Under the pieces are notes generated by a model. It made no database searches, had not been told where the DNA came from, and worked only from the letters and a program-made list of their open reading frames with translations. DNA of 64,000 bases from Acinetobacter sp. ANC 4648 (lineage in GTDB: Bacteria > Pseudomonadota > Gammaproteobacteria > Pseudomonadales > Moraxellaceae), in contig NZ_NEGI01000001.1 in NCBI RefSeq assembly GCF_002135345.1, forward strand, positions 310,001 through 374,000, read 5' to 3'. Every line of letters starts with the position of its first letter. Position 1 is the first letter of the stretch. Shown here piece after piece: positions 11,901 to 21,738 of this stretch. A program made the position numbers and the translations under genes.

Positions 11901-13449
11901 CAGATACATGGCGAACTTGACGAGACAATACCGCCATTGGCGTATCATCCCCCATAGAACCTACAGCTTCTTGACCACTCTCCGCGATTGGGCGAAGCAG
12001 CTGATCACGCTCCTCAAAGGTCACCAAAAACATTTTTTGTGCAGCTTTAAGGTCATCGCCTTTTAAACCTTGATCACATAAGTATTCTTCGAGTTCTGGG
12101 CTGCCTTGTACGCGAATTGAGTTCTCACGTAACCATTCACGGTAAGGACGCATTTTTTTCAAATGGTTACTAACATCTTTGGTATCGAGTAATTTACCAG
12201 TTAAGGTATCAATCACCAAAATTTGGCCTGGACCGACACGACCTTTAGAAATCACATCTTCAGGCTCATACCCCCATACACCAATTTCAGATGCGAGCGT
12301 AATATATCCATTTTTGGTAATCACCCAACGGGCTGGACGTAACCCATTACGATCGAGCATACAAATTGCATGACGACCATCTTGAATTACTAAACCTGCT
12401 GGGCCATCCCATGCTTCCATATGCTTTGAGTTAAATTCATAGAATGCACGTAAATCAGCATCTATAGTTTCAACATTTTGCCATGCTGGCGGTACCAACA
12501 TCCGCAATGCGCGGAATAAATCCATACCACCACCAACTAAAATTTCAAGCATATTATCTAAACTTGAAGAATCTGAGCCAGTACGATTCACAATTGGTTT
12601 TAAATCAGCTAAGCCAGGTAATAATGGATTTTCGAATTTTGGTGCACGTGCCATTGCCCAATTACGATTGGCGGTAATGGTATTAATTTCACCATTATGT
12701 GCAAGATAACGGAATGGTTGTGCCAAAGGCCAACGCGGTAAAGTATTGGTTGAAAAACGCTGATGAAAAACTACAATATGCGATTCTAAGCGCGGGTCAG
12801 CAAGATCTGTATAAAAATCTGCAATCGCCTCAGGCATCATCAAGCCTTTATAGGTAATCACAGTAGAACACAACGTGGTTACATAAAAGGATGCATCATT
12901 GGTTAACAGCTGTTCTGCACGACGGCGTGCTAAAAATAACTTACGGTTAAATTCAACCTCTGTGACGCCCATTGGGCAGTTCACAATCACTTGTTCAAAG
13001 GCTGGCATAGATTGCAATGCAATCTCACCTAACACATCAACATTGGTAGGAACCACACGCCAAGCTAAAACTTTTAAACCATCGGCTTCAATTTCTTTAG
13101 ATAAAATTTGTTTTGCATGTGCAGCAATCGCAGGATCTAAGTTTAAGAATACTGTACCTACTGCAAAAATTTCACTCAATGTAATGTCACTGAGTTTTTT
13201 TGCTTCCTCACGAAAGAATTTTTTCGGCATCGCTAAAAGCAGGCCACACCCATCTCCAGTTTTACCATCTGCAGCAATACCACCACGGTGCGTCATGCAA
13301 CTTAAACTGTGCATGGCCGTCTTGACTAAGTCATGACTGGCATCACCCTGCATATGGGCAATTAAACCGAATCCACAGTTATCTTTAAACTCATCAGGTT
13401 GATACAAACCTTGAGTGGGAGCTACAGTATTAGGTGATGGCATGTGCAT
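8968..13449 (-). CDS. gltB: Glutamate synthase large subunit
   Basis: This 1493-residue protein is the alpha subunit of GOGAT. The N-terminal glutaminase domain should be matured by removal of a short propeptide to expose Cys25 in [10 protein letters not shown]. The central and FMN-binding synthase domains follow, then the 3Fe-4S cysteine motif [12 protein letters not shown] near residue 1110, and the C-terminal GXGXG beta-helix domain rich in Gly. Length is typical of bacterial GltB. The ATG at 13449 has GAAGGG at 6-base spacing; a second ATG two codons later is less well placed. It is the first gene of the gltBD operon, which with glutamine synthetase forms the main ammonia assimilation route at low nitrogen. 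Confidence 0.98.
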   Translation of the reverse strand: MHMPSPNTVAPTQGLYQPDEFKDNCGFGLIAHMQGDASHDLVKTAMHSLSCMTHRGGIAADGKTGDGCGLLLAMPKKFFREEAKKLSDITLSEIFAVGTVFLNLDPAIAAHAKQILSKEIEADGLKVLAWRVVPTNVDVLGEIALQSMPAFEQVIVNCPMGVTEVEFNRKLFLARRRAEQLLTNDASFYVTTLCSTVITYKGLMMPEAIADFYTDLADPRLESHIVVFHQRFSTNTLPRWPLAQPFRYLAHNGEINTITANRNWAMARAPKFENPLLPGLADLKPIVNRTGSDSSSLDNMLEILVGGGMDLFRALRMLVPPAWQNVETIDADLRAFYEFNSKHMEAWDGPAGLVIQDGRHAICMLDRNGLRPARWVITKNGYITLASEIGVWGYEPEDVISKGRVGPGQILVIDTLTGKLLDTKDVSNHLKKMRPYREWLRENSIRVQGSPELEEYLCDQGLKGDDLKAAQKMFLVTFEERDQLLRPIAESGQEAVGSMGDDTPMAVLSRQVRHVSDYFRQQFAQVTNPPIDPLRESIVMSLETCLGREQNVFEQSAEHADRLIISSPVLSNSKMQQIRTLGRTGYEIADIDLNYVETEGLQAAITRICQEAAQAIRDGKTLLVLSDKKIRQGYLPANALMATGAIHHYLIQVGLRTDANIIVETGLARDAHQFAVILGFGATAIYPYLAYDVINDLIAKGELLGDPIHAQANFRKGIEKGLLKVLSKMGISTVASYRGGQLFEAVGLSNEVVNQCFLGVPSRIQGATFVDLENDLKKLAENAWKARKPIDQGGLLKFVFDKEYHAFNPDVINALHKAVRSGNYADFKEYAELVNNRPIATIRDLFKLKTDHPTPIEAVESVEEILPRFDSAGMSLGALSPEAHEAIAIAMNTIGGRSNSGEGGEDPARYGTIRNSKIKQIASGRFGVTPAYLTSAEVLQIKVAQGAKPGEGGQLPGGKVNGLIARLRYSVPGVTLISPPPHHDIYSIEDLSQLIFDLKQVNPQAMVSVKLVSEPGVGTIAAGVAKAYADFITISGYDGGTAASPLSSIHHAGSPWELGLAEAHQALRVNDLRGKVRVQTDGGLKTGLDVVKAAILGAESFGFGSTPMIALGCKYLRICHLNNCATGVATQQDHLRQEHYIGEPEMLINFFHFIAEETREWLAALGIASLKDLIGRTDLLEVLPGETDKHAHLDLSALLTSHPSAEGKAQYCQVQGNAPFDKGMLAEKMVSQMLPAIEAGTGGEYHFKVSNCDRSIGARISGEIARRYGNLSMEAHPVVMNLKGTAGQSLGVWNAGGLHIKLEGDANDYVGKGMAGGRLSIFPPKGSPFQTQNTAIIGNTCLYGATGGKVFAAGTAGERFAVRNSGAFAVIEGAGDHCCEYMTGGIVTVLGSVGHNFGAGMTGGFAYVLDLENDFVDHYNHELIELNRISTESMEDHQTFLLRILDEHIQETGSAWAYKIRNEFDYYSRKFWLVKPKAANLQTLLKTTQADPQ

Positions 13450-13868
13450 AGCGTACCCTTCTTTCTACAAAGGCCCTTCTGGGCAAAATACATTCGAAAT
13501 CTCTAAATTACCACTTAATCAGATCCTCAGCATATCTTAAGATAATCACTTTAGAACTATTAAGCTCCAGTGCTCAATCACTTTTAATTGCAAAAATGTT
13601 TGGGTATTTCGCACTGATTTAAAGCAAATTGATTCACTAAATTTGCACCAATTAAATTTATCGCTCCAAAATAGGGACAACACACTCAATTAGCACATGA
13701 TTAAAGCAAAAAATATGCCAGTTTTTATTTTTTCCATCAAATGATTCAAATATAGTTATTTCGACAGTTTAACAATTTACAACTAAAATTTTAGGCCCGA
13801 CCAATCGCACTATTATTGTGCGGTATTTTATTTTTATAACCCAAATCGCTCCATTTTAGAACCACAAA
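13450..13868. other. gltB upstream region (419 bp)
   Basis: No gene is seen. The region must contain the gltB promoter and the end of the pil-aro-SPOR transcript. Visible structures are a GCCC-TTCT-GGGC inverted repeat in the gltB leader (about 13472-13483), a perfect 12-bp palindrome TATCTTAAGATA at 13533-13544, and a small hairpin CGCAC/GTGCG at 13806-13822. The last has a T-rich tract only on its plus-strand side. I could not identify a convincing -35/-10 pair. Confidence 0.5.
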
Positions 13869-14729
13869 TTAGTTAAATGGATCACTTATTTCTCGTTGGG
13901 TCGATTTTTTCTCAGGCGTTGCATTATTTTCTTTCACTTTGTCAGGCACGCTTAGCGCGGAATGTGATTTTTGAACATCAACAACATTGCCTTGTTGGTC
14001 TTTGCGTGTAATCGTCGTCTGCGTGGTCGCATTGACAGCATCATTATTAGTTGCTTTCACGGTAGGCTTTGGTGGGATGATGGAGGTTTCATCTAATATA
14101 GGTAATGCAGCGGCTTTCAGCTTTACTGCATAAAGCTTATTATTCCCTTGCAACTCTTCTGAACCTAAGTCATTAATTAAGTCTATATATTGCCCAAATT
14201 GTATAGGTTTTGGCTGGATTGATGCTGGTAGCATAATTTTCAACTGAGATAATTGTGCTTTAGCCGCATCTTCATGATTAAAGACACCATAAGCAACCAC
14301 ATATTGTTCAGATTGATTCTCCCCGCTTAAGCGGAAATAAATCAAATTTTTTCGATCAGGCTGTTTCAGCAGAAATGATTTAATTACATCTTCTTTATTG
14401 GCTCTGAACAGCTCAACCGTCCAGTTTTTCTGATTTTCTTGAATAAACTTTGTACCACGAAACTCAGTTTCGTGATTCCCGGAAGTAATGACGCGTGTTG
14501 TTAACTCTAATGGTCGAACCTCATCCATCAAACTACCTAAATGTGCAGTTGCAGCCACTTTTTCAGGCTGAATCTGAACTTGATTTTCCTCAATAGGATT
14601 TTCAACCGTGACTAAATCTTTCGTATCAGTCATCACCCAAAAAATCAGAGCGAAAAATAGGCATAGTAAACCACCAATCAACCAAATATATTGTCGAATT
14701 TTTTGCCAATTTAGTCGAGTTGCTGTCAT
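13869..14729 (-). CDS. SPOR-like inner-membrane protein downstream of aroB
   Basis: The protein is 286 residues from the ATG at 14729, chosen because AGGGA lies 5-6 bases upstream; a TTG at 14747 is the alternative. One membrane helix is predicted at about residues 15-33, with a short cytoplasmic N-terminus and a long periplasmic part. Residues about 98-180 show an SPOR-like pattern (WTVELF... QYVVAYGVF... AKAQLSQL). SPOR domains bind septal denuded glycan. The C-terminal 80 residues are polar and low-complexity. In enterics the SPOR protein DamX is also encoded after aroB, so the context agrees. It is the last gene of the pil-aro cluster. A role in division or pilus placement is inference. 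Confidence 0.7.
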   Translation of the reverse strand: MTATRLNWQKIRQYIWLIGGLLCLFFALIFWVMTDTKDLVTVENPIEENQVQIQPEKVAATAHLGSLMDEVRPLELTTRVITSGNHETEFRGTKFIQENQKNWTVELFRANKEDVIKSFLLKQPDRKNLIYFRLSGENQSEQYVVAYGVFNHEDAAKAQLSQLKIMLPASIQPKPIQFGQYIDLINDLGSEELQGNNKLYAVKLKAAALPILDETSIIPPKPTVKATNNDAVNATTQTTITRKDQQGNVVDVQKSHSALSVPDKVKENNATPEKKSTQREISDPFN

Positions 14730-14747
14730 GCCCATCCCTATTTTCAA

Positions 14748-15827
14748 TTATTTCTGATTCTCAAGAATCGTTTGCTTCATCAATTCCACATCAAAGTCTT
14801 TGGTAATAATGGCCTGACCCAATTGTTTCAGCAAGACCAATCGTAATTGACCATTCAGTACTTTTTTATCATGTGACATATATGCTAAAAATTCTGCCAG
14901 TGGAATTTCTGGACATGCTACAGGCAAATTTGCACGTTGAATAATTTTTTTTGTACGTTCTAAATCAGCTGTGCTGATCCAACCCATACGCTGTGATAAA
15001 TCTGCGGCCATCACCATACCTGTTGCAACAGCTTCACCGTGCAGCCACACGCCATATCCCATATAGGATTCAATAGCATGACCAAATGTATGACCTAAAT
15101 TAAGTAAGGCACGCTCACCTTGCTCTTTTTCATCGTTCGCTACAATGCGGGCTTTATGTGCACAAGAACGATAAACCGCTTCAGCCAATAACTCCGAATC
15201 ACCGGCAACCAAGTTATCCATATGCGCTTCGAGCCAAACCAAAAAATCGACATCAGCCAATAGTGCATATTTAATTACTTCAGCTAAACCTGCAGAAAGT
15301 TCACGTGCTGGTAATGTTTTTAATTGTGCCATATCTGCTAAAACCACTTGGGGTTGCTGAAATGCACCAATCATATTTTTACCCAACGGATGGTTAATTC
15401 CCGTTTTACCACCAACACTAGAATCCACTTGTGATAACAGAGTCGTCGGTACCTGAATAAAATAGACACCACGTTGAAAACATGCCGATGCAAAACCAGC
15501 CATATCGCCAATCACACCACCACCGAGTGCTAAAACAGTACAATCTCGGTTATATCCAGCTTCAAGCAAGGCATCGAAAATTAAAGTTAAATGCGTAATA
15601 TTTTTATATTGTTCACCATCAGGTAAAACACAGACCGCAACTTTTTTTCCGAGCTGCTCAATCGCGGCAACATAATGATCCAAATACAAAGGTTGAACCG
15701 TTGTATTGGTGACGATCATCACCTGTTGACCATGAATATAAGGCTCGAGTAATTGCTGTGGATTTAAATGACTACCAATAAAAATTGGATAACGGCGATC
15801 GCCAAGTTCAACATGTAAAGTTTGCAT
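14748..15827 (-). CDS. aroB: 3-dehydroquinate synthase
   Basis: This 359-residue enzyme catalyses the second step of the shikimate pathway, converting DAHP to 3-dehydroquinate with NAD+ and a divalent metal. The NAD-binding [11 protein letters not shown] motif is at about residues 103-113, and [17 protein letters not shown] follows at about 140-156. The metal-ligand region with [10 protein letters not shown] is at about 244-253. Length is normal. It follows aroK by 23 bases in the pilMNOPQ-aroKB arrangement common in gammaproteobacteria. The downstream SPOR gene starts within about 20 bases, so all are likely cotranscribed. Confidence 0.97.
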   Translation of the reverse strand: MQTLHVELGDRRYPIFIGSHLNPQQLLEPYIHGQQVMIVTNTTVQPLYLDHYVAAIEQLGKKVAVCVLPDGEQYKNITHLTLIFDALLEAGYNRDCTVLALGGGVIGDMAGFASACFQRGVYFIQVPTTLLSQVDSSVGGKTGINHPLGKNMIGAFQQPQVVLADMAQLKTLPARELSAGLAEVIKYALLADVDFLVWLEAHMDNLVAGDSELLAEAVYRSCAHKARIVANDEKEQGERALLNLGHTFGHAIESYMGYGVWLHGEAVATGMVMAADLSQRMGWISTADLERTKKIIQRANLPVACPEIPLAEFLAYMSHDKKVLNGQLRLVLLKQLGQAIITKDFDVELMKQTILENQK

Positions 15828-15850
15828 TCAATTTCGTACCCATAAAACTA

Positions 15851-16396
15851 TTATTCAACGTCATGTTTTGACACGATGAGTTGTAAAATATGCTGTGCTA
15901 AATCTCGTGCAGCACCTTGATTCGTTTCAATCACATAATGTGCAACTTCACGATAAAAAGGATCTCTCACACGGAGTAAATCTCTCAGTTTTTGCTCTGG
16001 ATTTGCGACCTGTAAAAGTGGACGATTTTTATCACGATAGGTGCGTTGTAATTGAATCTCGACAGGAGTGTACAAATAAATCACGATACCACGTTGTTTT
16101 AAATATTCTCGATTTAAGGCTTGAGTAACAGCACCACCACCCGTTGCGATGACTAAATTTTTTTTTGTTGTTAATTCATCAATGACCATCGACTCACGAC
16201 TACGAAACCCTTGCTCCCCTTCCTTTTCAAAAATCCAAGGAATTGTAGCTCCAGTTTTTCGCTCAATCTCATGATCACTGTCTAGAAATTCACGCCCCAA
16301 AAGATCAGCAAGATGCCGACCAACAGTAGTTTTTCCCGCTCCCATGGGCCCTACCAAATATATATTTGGTAGGGTATTAAACTCTTTGCTTGGCAA
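15851..16396 (-). CDS. aroK: Shikimate kinase
   Basis: This 181-residue kinase phosphorylates shikimate in the fifth step of aromatic amino-acid biosynthesis. The P-loop GPMGAGKT spans residues 16-23, the shikimate-binding DSDHEIE is at about 40-46, and the GGGA motif is at about 86-89. The open frame starts with TTG at 16396, with AGGTGA placed 4-5 bases upstream. No upstream ATG fits, so a TTG start is likely. The gene lies 36 bases after pilQ and 23 before aroB. Confidence 0.96.
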   Translation of the reverse strand: MPSKEFNTLPNIYLVGPMGAGKTTVGRHLADLLGREFLDSDHEIERKTGATIPWIFEKEGEQGFRSRESMVIDELTTKKNLVIATGGGAVTQALNREYLKQRGIVIYLYTPVEIQLQRTYRDKNRPLLQVANPEQKLRDLLRVRDPFYREVAHYVIETNQGAARDLAQHILQLIVSKHDVE

Positions 16397-16432
16397 GGAG
16401 TCACCTATTGAATTGCTTTCATTGCACCTATA

Positions 16433-18616
16433 TTAATGATTTCTCGATTGTGTGTCATTAACAATTCTAGGTGTAACAAAGATTAATAGTTCACGTTTGT
16501 TTTCCAGTTTAGTATCTTTTCGGAATAAACGCCCTACATAAGGAAGATCTCCGAAAAATGGAACTTTAGTCTGTTTATTTGCAGTTTCCTGCTCAAAAAT
16601 TCCACCTAGCACCACAGTTTCGCCATTATCAACCAACACATTGGTATTAATTTCATTTTTATTTAAAATGATTTCACCATTTGGTGCAACTCCGCCCCGA
16701 GAGTCACTGGTAATATTCAACTGCATTTGTACTTTACCATCTGGGGTAATACTTGGTGTCACATCTAAACTCAATAAGGCTTGTTTAAATGAGGTCGTTG
16801 CTGTTGAGCCAGCAGCAGAATTTGTGGTAGTTTGATACGGAATTTCTTGACCTGATGCCACTTTGGCCTGCTGTTTATCTGCTGTCAGCACCTTAGGAGT
16901 CGAAATTACTTCACCATAGCCATCAGCTTGTAAGGCTGAGAGTTCTAGATCAAGCATAAAATCAGAAAGACTAATTAGACCAAAGGCAATTTTACTTGCA
17001 CCTGCACCCGTTACCCCTAAATCAACATTCAAGTTATCTGGTCGAGTAATGGTATATTTACCTTTATCATCAGGTGTTTTTAAATCCCATAAAGTTGTAT
17101 CACTGCCACCGACTAACAAATCATTATTACGGGTAATCCCTTGCGATAAAATCCCCCACTTAACTCCCATCTCTTTGGTAAAGTCAGTGGTTGCACGAAC
17201 AATGCGAGCTTCAATCATTACCTGCTTGACAGATACATCCAATAAATCAATCATCTTACGAATTTGATCAATTTTTTGTGCGGTATCATTAAGAATCAAA
17301 GTATTGGTTCGTGGATCAACTGAAATTGTACCTCGAGGACTCAACAAACTTCCAACACTATCACCTAATGGATCTGATGAGTTATTACCACTAGTACTTG
17401 ATGATGAACTACCTGAATTTCTTCCCTGAGTAATCAACTTCTCAATATCTATTGCTTTGGCATAATTGAGTTGAATATACTCCGTTTGTAGTGGGGCAAG
17501 CTTAACACTTTGTGCAATCGCTTTTGCTGCCTCTTCTTCAGATTTAATCAACTCAGAAACAGGTGCAATCCAAATCACGCTACCATTGCGCCGTTTATCT
17601 AAGTTTTTCGTTTTTAAAATAATATCTAAGGCTTGATCCCAAGGCACATCTTTCAAACGCAATGTAATATTACCTTGTACGGTATCGGCAGCAACCATAT
17701 TGATACCCGTAAAGTCTGCAAGTAGTTGCAATACACGGCGTACTTCAATATCTTGGAAATCTAATGAGATTTTCTTCCCAGTATAAGTATTTGCAGATTG
17801 TGGGTTTTTTAAACCTTTTCTCTCTTCTGGTTTTTTTAAGCTGACAGTCAATTTATTTTCAGCCTGATACGCCATATATTCATAGCTACCAGCCGACTGA
17901 ATGGTAATTACACCATTTTGACCCTCATTATATGCATCAATACTTGCAACGGGTGTCGCAAAATCATTTACATTCAAACGGCGTGCTAAATGTGCAGGAA
18001 TTTTAGTCCCCAACATACGAATAACAACTTTACTCCCCTGCTGCTGTACATCAACCGGCGTATTGGTTCCAAGTAAATCTACAATGATTTGCCCTTCACC
18101 AGATTTTCCACGTTGAAAGCCAATATTTGAAACCCCTTGGCTTTGCTGGCTAACAGTCGGAGCTAAATTAGGTAATGCTGTCGCTTGACGCGCATTATTT
18201 ATTTTCAGAATAAATGTATTTCCTTCAACACGTGTTGTGAAAGCGCCACTATTCTTTAAGTTGACAGTTAATCGAGCACGTTGTTCATCTGACGCAACGT
18301 CAATCGTTGATGCCTCTTCACTAGAAACAGCAATTGTTTTTTGGCTTAACGATTGACTGGCTTTATCAAAATCTAAAATTAAACGTGCAGGACTCTCGAG
18401 TTGATAGGCTTGTGGTTGAGGAGGTAAACCATTAAACATGACTCGAATTTCAGTTCCTTGCCCAGGGATTTGCATAGGAACGACATTAGTCATCTGTGTT
18501 TGAGCTGCTGTAACTTGCATAATCGCAATAGATACTGCTGCCATCGAAAATTGACGAATATTCGTATTCATAAACTTGCCATCCCCACCAAAGATTTTTT
18601 CCAAACTATTTTTCAT
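16433..18616 (-). CDS. pilQ: Type IV pilus secretin PilQ
   Basis: This 727-residue protein is the outer-membrane secretin through which type IV pili pass. An N-terminal export signal ends near residue 37-40 (VTAAQ). AMIN-type beta domains that bind peptidoglycan fill about residues 45-270. A secretin/TonB short N-terminal domain follows (DFQDIEVRRVLQLLADFTGIN), then N1-type domains with a Ser/Gly/Asn-rich loop around residues 400-420. The conserved secretin core ends in VPFFGDLPYVGRLFR and LLIFVTPRIV. The ATG at 18616 has AAGGA at 6-base spacing. It is the last pil gene, and the lipoprotein PilP, encoded just upstream, docks the secretin to PilNO. Confidence 0.96.
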   Translation of the reverse strand: MKNSLEKIFGGDGKFMNTNIRQFSMAAVSIAIMQVTAAQTQMTNVVPMQIPGQGTEIRVMFNGLPPQPQAYQLESPARLILDFDKASQSLSQKTIAVSSEEASTIDVASDEQRARLTVNLKNSGAFTTRVEGNTFILKINNARQATALPNLAPTVSQQSQGVSNIGFQRGKSGEGQIIVDLLGTNTPVDVQQQGSKVVIRMLGTKIPAHLARRLNVNDFATPVASIDAYNEGQNGVITIQSAGSYEYMAYQAENKLTVSLKKPEERKGLKNPQSANTYTGKKISLDFQDIEVRRVLQLLADFTGINMVAADTVQGNITLRLKDVPWDQALDIILKTKNLDKRRNGSVIWIAPVSELIKSEEEAAKAIAQSVKLAPLQTEYIQLNYAKAIDIEKLITQGRNSGSSSSSTSGNNSSDPLGDSVGSLLSPRGTISVDPRTNTLILNDTAQKIDQIRKMIDLLDVSVKQVMIEARIVRATTDFTKEMGVKWGILSQGITRNNDLLVGGSDTTLWDLKTPDDKGKYTITRPDNLNVDLGVTGAGASKIAFGLISLSDFMLDLELSALQADGYGEVISTPKVLTADKQQAKVASGQEIPYQTTTNSAAGSTATTSFKQALLSLDVTPSITPDGKVQMQLNITSDSRGGVAPNGEIILNKNEINTNVLVDNGETVVLGGIFEQETANKQTKVPFFGDLPYVGRLFRKDTKLENKRELLIFVTPRIVNDTQSRNH

Positions 18617-18634
18617 TGTTATTCCTTAATTTAA

Positions 18635-19162
18635 TCAGTCCACTGGCCCAATAAGAATTAAACTTCTTGGTCTTTCGATATAACCATCTCGACCATCAGG
18701 CACAATTTCAATTAGATCAATTTGAGTCGGAGTAATATTAACAATCCGTCCTTGGTTTATCCCCAAATAACTACCAAGTTGTACCCGTTCGATTTCACCA
18801 TCAGGCGTCGAAATCAGAGCGATGATTTGTCCACCACTACCCTTTATACTGCCTTTAAATGTCAAGGTTTCTAACGCATAACTTTCTAAAGGTTGTGTTT
18901 GTCTAGAGAAATTAGGATAAACCCTTTTCCCAGACATTATTTTTAGCTCTTTTGCAATTGAACCAGGTAAAAATGGACTACGAAGTTGCTGAGCCGAATA
19001 ATTAAAACTTGGTACAGGTGGGAATACAGGTGCTGGTTCAATCGGCAGTGCAGGCTGATTTCGAATATTGGCCATTTCTTGATTGACAGCATCAATCCGT
19101 GAATCACAGCCGACCAATACAAACCCCAAAGCGATCACAGTCGCAATTTTTAATCCTTTCAT
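18635..19162 (-). CDS. pilP: Type IV pilus assembly lipoprotein PilP
   Basis: This 175-residue protein begins with a lipoprotein signal (residues 1-18) ending in the lipobox LVGC, with the lipidated Cys at 19. A proline-rich linker follows, then the compact beta domain typical of PilP (LETLTFKGSIKG... YLGINQGRIVNI). PilP is an inner-membrane-anchored lipoprotein linking PilN/PilO to the secretin PilQ. Its ATG overlaps the pilO stop by one base (TAATG), indicating translational coupling. Confidence 0.94.
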   Translation of the reverse strand: MKGLKIATVIALGFVLVGCDSRIDAVNQEMANIRNQPALPIEPAPVFPPVPSFNYSAQQLRSPFLPGSIAKELKIMSGKRVYPNFSRQTQPLESYALETLTFKGSIKGSGGQIIALISTPDGEIERVQLGSYLGINQGRIVNITPTQIDLIEIVPDGRDGYIERPRSLILIGPVD

Positions 19163-19887
19163 TATTTATGCCCCCCTGACTGACTTGCAGCGGCTTGTGC
19201 ATCTGGATTACTTGCTTCATCAGCCCCAATATAACGATAAGTTTTTGCATTTAACTTATAATCAATTACTGGAATATCCGTTTTTTTATCTTTATTGGCA
19301 GTTCCCGTAATTTCAAAATCATGTAGCGTTACAATGCGTGGTAAGGCCGCAATACTACTGACGAAGCTACCAAAAGAATGATAATCACCCGTTGCTTCAA
19401 TTGAGATCGGTTGCTCGATAAAGAACTCTTGTCTGACTTCATTTTCTAAACGAATGTTCTTAAATTTCAACCCGGAACTCACACCAGTTACGTTAATATC
19501 TTCAACTAAACTTGGAATTTCAGTTTCTTTTGGCAACTGCTCTAGTTGCTGGGTAAAATTCGCTTCCATTTGCTGTAATTGAGCTTGATATTGCTGCAAG
19601 TTACGCAATTTAGAATCTTTTTCTTTAAATTCATTTAATAAACTTTGTTCTTGTGCTTGTGCAGCATCAATACTATCTAGCTTTGGTTTTATCGCTAAAA
19701 AATAACCAATGACACATATGACAAAAAATGCAAATAACCAACAGGTAATTTTGACCGAAATTGGCCAACTCCCAAAATTATTCATATCTAAAGTATTAAA
19801 CTGTTGAAAAAACTTTTCAACGGTCATTTTCCGTTTCTTCGCAACTACTTGCTCTGAATCAAGTTGATCTAATTCTTCACGGCTCAT
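19162..19887 (-). CDS. pilO: Type IV pilus inner-membrane protein PilO
   Basis: This 241-residue bitopic protein has a cytoplasmic N-terminus, one membrane helix at about residues 44-66, a Gln/Glu-rich coiled coil at about 70-120, and a periplasmic ferredoxin-like domain at the end. PilO dimerises with PilN to form the alignment subcomplex. A short Gln/Ala/Ser-rich tail ends the protein. It overlaps pilN by 4 bases and pilP by one base, so the genes are tightly coupled. Confidence 0.94.
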   Translation of the reverse strand: MSREELDQLDSEQVVAKKRKMTVEKFFQQFNTLDMNNFGSWPISVKITCWLFAFFVICVIGYFLAIKPKLDSIDAAQAQEQSLLNEFKEKDSKLRNLQQYQAQLQQMEANFTQQLEQLPKETEIPSLVEDINVTGVSSGLKFKNIRLENEVRQEFFIEQPISIEATGDYHSFGSFVSSIAALPRIVTLHDFEITGTANKDKKTDIPVIDYKLNAKTYRYIGADEASNPDAQAAASQSGGHK

Positions 19888-20516
19888 TTCACAACCTCCG
19901 CCTTCGTTTTAGGTGCACTATCATCTTCTGCAGGTATTGCAACTTCCCCAAGATCTACACTGACGACAAAGCTTCCATAAGTTTCTTCAACTCTTGGAAC
20001 AACTGAGCTATTCCCTTTATTTTTATTTTCTTCTGCAGCGATAAAAGAATTCATAAATGCATTTCTATACCACTCAGAAGCCTCTAAACCTCTCAGTAAT
20101 TCAGCAACGGTATTCGGGCTTTCTGCCTTACCTTCAAGGGTAAATTTATTGCCCACGCGGCTAAACTTAGTGATGTACATCGTGGTTGGCACAACACGTA
20201 CTAATTCATCCACTAAACGAACGGTGACAGGTCGTTGACCTTGCAAACCTTGAATCAACTTCATTCGTTCAATAACTGCGTTTCTACGTTCTTGTAAGCC
20301 ATCTAACGTTTTTAATTGAGTATCTAAATTTTGATTGGTACTAATGATTAATTGATTGGCTTGTTCTTGATCTTCTAATTGATGATCATAATAAAACCAG
20401 GCCAATACAACAGCTACTAATCCCAGCAACGCTGTTGCAATACATACTGCAATAAATTGCTTCTTTTTTTGTTCTCTTAGCTCATCACGCCAAGGGAGTA
20501 AGTTAATCTTTGCCAT
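19884..20516 (-). CDS. pilN: Type IV pilus inner-membrane protein PilN
   Basis: This 210-residue protein starts with the conserved N-terminal motif INLLPWRDE at residues 4-12, which in the family binds the cytoplasmic ATPase-like PilM. A membrane helix at about 22-45, a coiled coil and a periplasmic domain follow. It is a bitopic partner of PilO. Its start overlaps the pilM stop by one base and its end overlaps pilO by four, so translation is coupled across the operon. Confidence 0.95.
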   Translation of the reverse strand: MAKINLLPWRDELREQKKKQFIAVCIATALLGLVAVVLAWFYYDHQLEDQEQANQLIISTNQNLDTQLKTLDGLQERRNAVIERMKLIQGLQGQRPVTVRLVDELVRVVPTTMYITKFSRVGNKFTLEGKAESPNTVAELLRGLEASEWYRNAFMNSFIAAEENKNKGNSSVVPRVEETYGSFVVSVDLGEVAIPAEDDSAPKTKAEVVK

Positions 20517-21577
20517 TAATCAAAACTCCTCAAGGCTAAGCCACATGCAACCATTAAAGAAGGTGCATCATTTTCTATTTTTTTAAGGTCAATTTGTGGT
20601 GAAAAACCCATTTGTAAAAATGGATTAGCAACGGTCACCCGATAACCTAATTTTTGCTGTAATAATTTTGCTAGACCTGGAATATTTGCGTTACCACCAG
20701 CAAGTAAAATATGATCTACTTCGTTGAATTGGGAGGAAGAAAAGAAAAATTGTAAAGATCGAGCAGCTTGTTGAACTACTGCCTCTAAAAAGGGTATTAA
20801 AACTTCTGTTTCAAAATCATCTGGTAAAGTACGGTCTTTTTTAGCACGTCCAGCTTCCTCATAGGATAAGCCATAACGATTTTGTACATCTTGGGTTAGC
20901 TGTTTTCCACCAAAAACTTGTTCGCGGGTATAAATAATTTTACCCTTTTGCATAACTGATAAAGTAGTCATAGTATGACCAATATCTAGAATGCCAACGA
21001 CATTAACACCAATAGGCAAAGTATCTGAAAACACTTCAAATGCGCGTTCTAAAGCATAGCTTTCGACATCCGCAATCTTTGGTGTTAATCCTACAATTTC
21101 CAAAACTTCTACTCTAGACTCAACATTTTCTGTTTTGGTCGCAACCAGAAGAACATTGACTCGATTTGAATTCGCCAATCGCTCTGGCAAGACTTCAAAA
21201 TCAAGACTCACTTCATCTAAAGGAAAAGGAATATACTGCTCGGCATCCATACGAATTTGAACTTCACGTTCTTCATCACTCATATCAGCATCCATCTCGA
21301 TCACTTTATGAATGACCATAGATGTTGGTACAGCTAAGGCAACATTATGCGATTGTGGATTCGCAAGATTCAGTGCACGCTCTAAAGCATCTGCAACTGG
21401 TTCTGGATTTAAAATATTTTTTTCGACTACACTTCCTTCTAATAATGGGCTCAAGCCATAACTTTCTACCCAATAGCGACCGTTTTTAACAGAGAGTTCC
21501 AACAACTTTACAGAAGTAGAACTAATATCTACTCCTATTAACCCCTTATTTGGCTTACGATATAGTCTAAGCACCAT
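20516..21577 (-). CDS. pilM: Type IV pilus assembly protein PilM (actin-like ATPase fold)
   Basis: This 353-residue cytoplasmic protein has the actin/FtsA-like fold pattern: GVDISSTSVKLLEL at about residues 15-28, ILDIGHTMTTL near 196-206 and ILLAGGNANIPGL near 291-303. PilM binds the N-terminus of PilN and links the alignment complex to the motor. It is the first gene of the pilMNOPQ-aroKB run. The 161-bp gap to the divergent ponA should hold both promoters. Confidence 0.95.
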   Translation of the reverse strand: MVLRLYRKPNKGLIGVDISSTSVKLLELSVKNGRYWVESYGLSPLLEGSVVEKNILNPEPVADALERALNLANPQSHNVALAVPTSMVIHKVIEMDADMSDEEREVQIRMDAEQYIPFPLDEVSLDFEVLPERLANSNRVNVLLVATKTENVESRVEVLEIVGLTPKIADVESYALERAFEVFSDTLPIGVNVVGILDIGHTMTTLSVMQKGKIIYTREQVFGGKQLTQDVQNRYGLSYEEAGRAKKDRTLPDDFETEVLIPFLEAVVQQAARSLQFFFSSSQFNEVDHILLAGGNANIPGLAKLLQQKLGYRVTVANPFLQMGFSPQIDLKKIENDAPSLMVACGLALRSFD

Positions 21578-21738
21578 AAAATTCCTATTATTTTTTTATC
21601 CCCAATAACAATACAAACTAAATAGGATAAGTCTTAATTTTTTAACAGATACAATATCCCATCTAACAATCCGTCAAATGAAAAGCTATACTGACCATTA
21701 ATTAGTTTGCCATTAGCTCTTATTAAAACTTACTTGTT

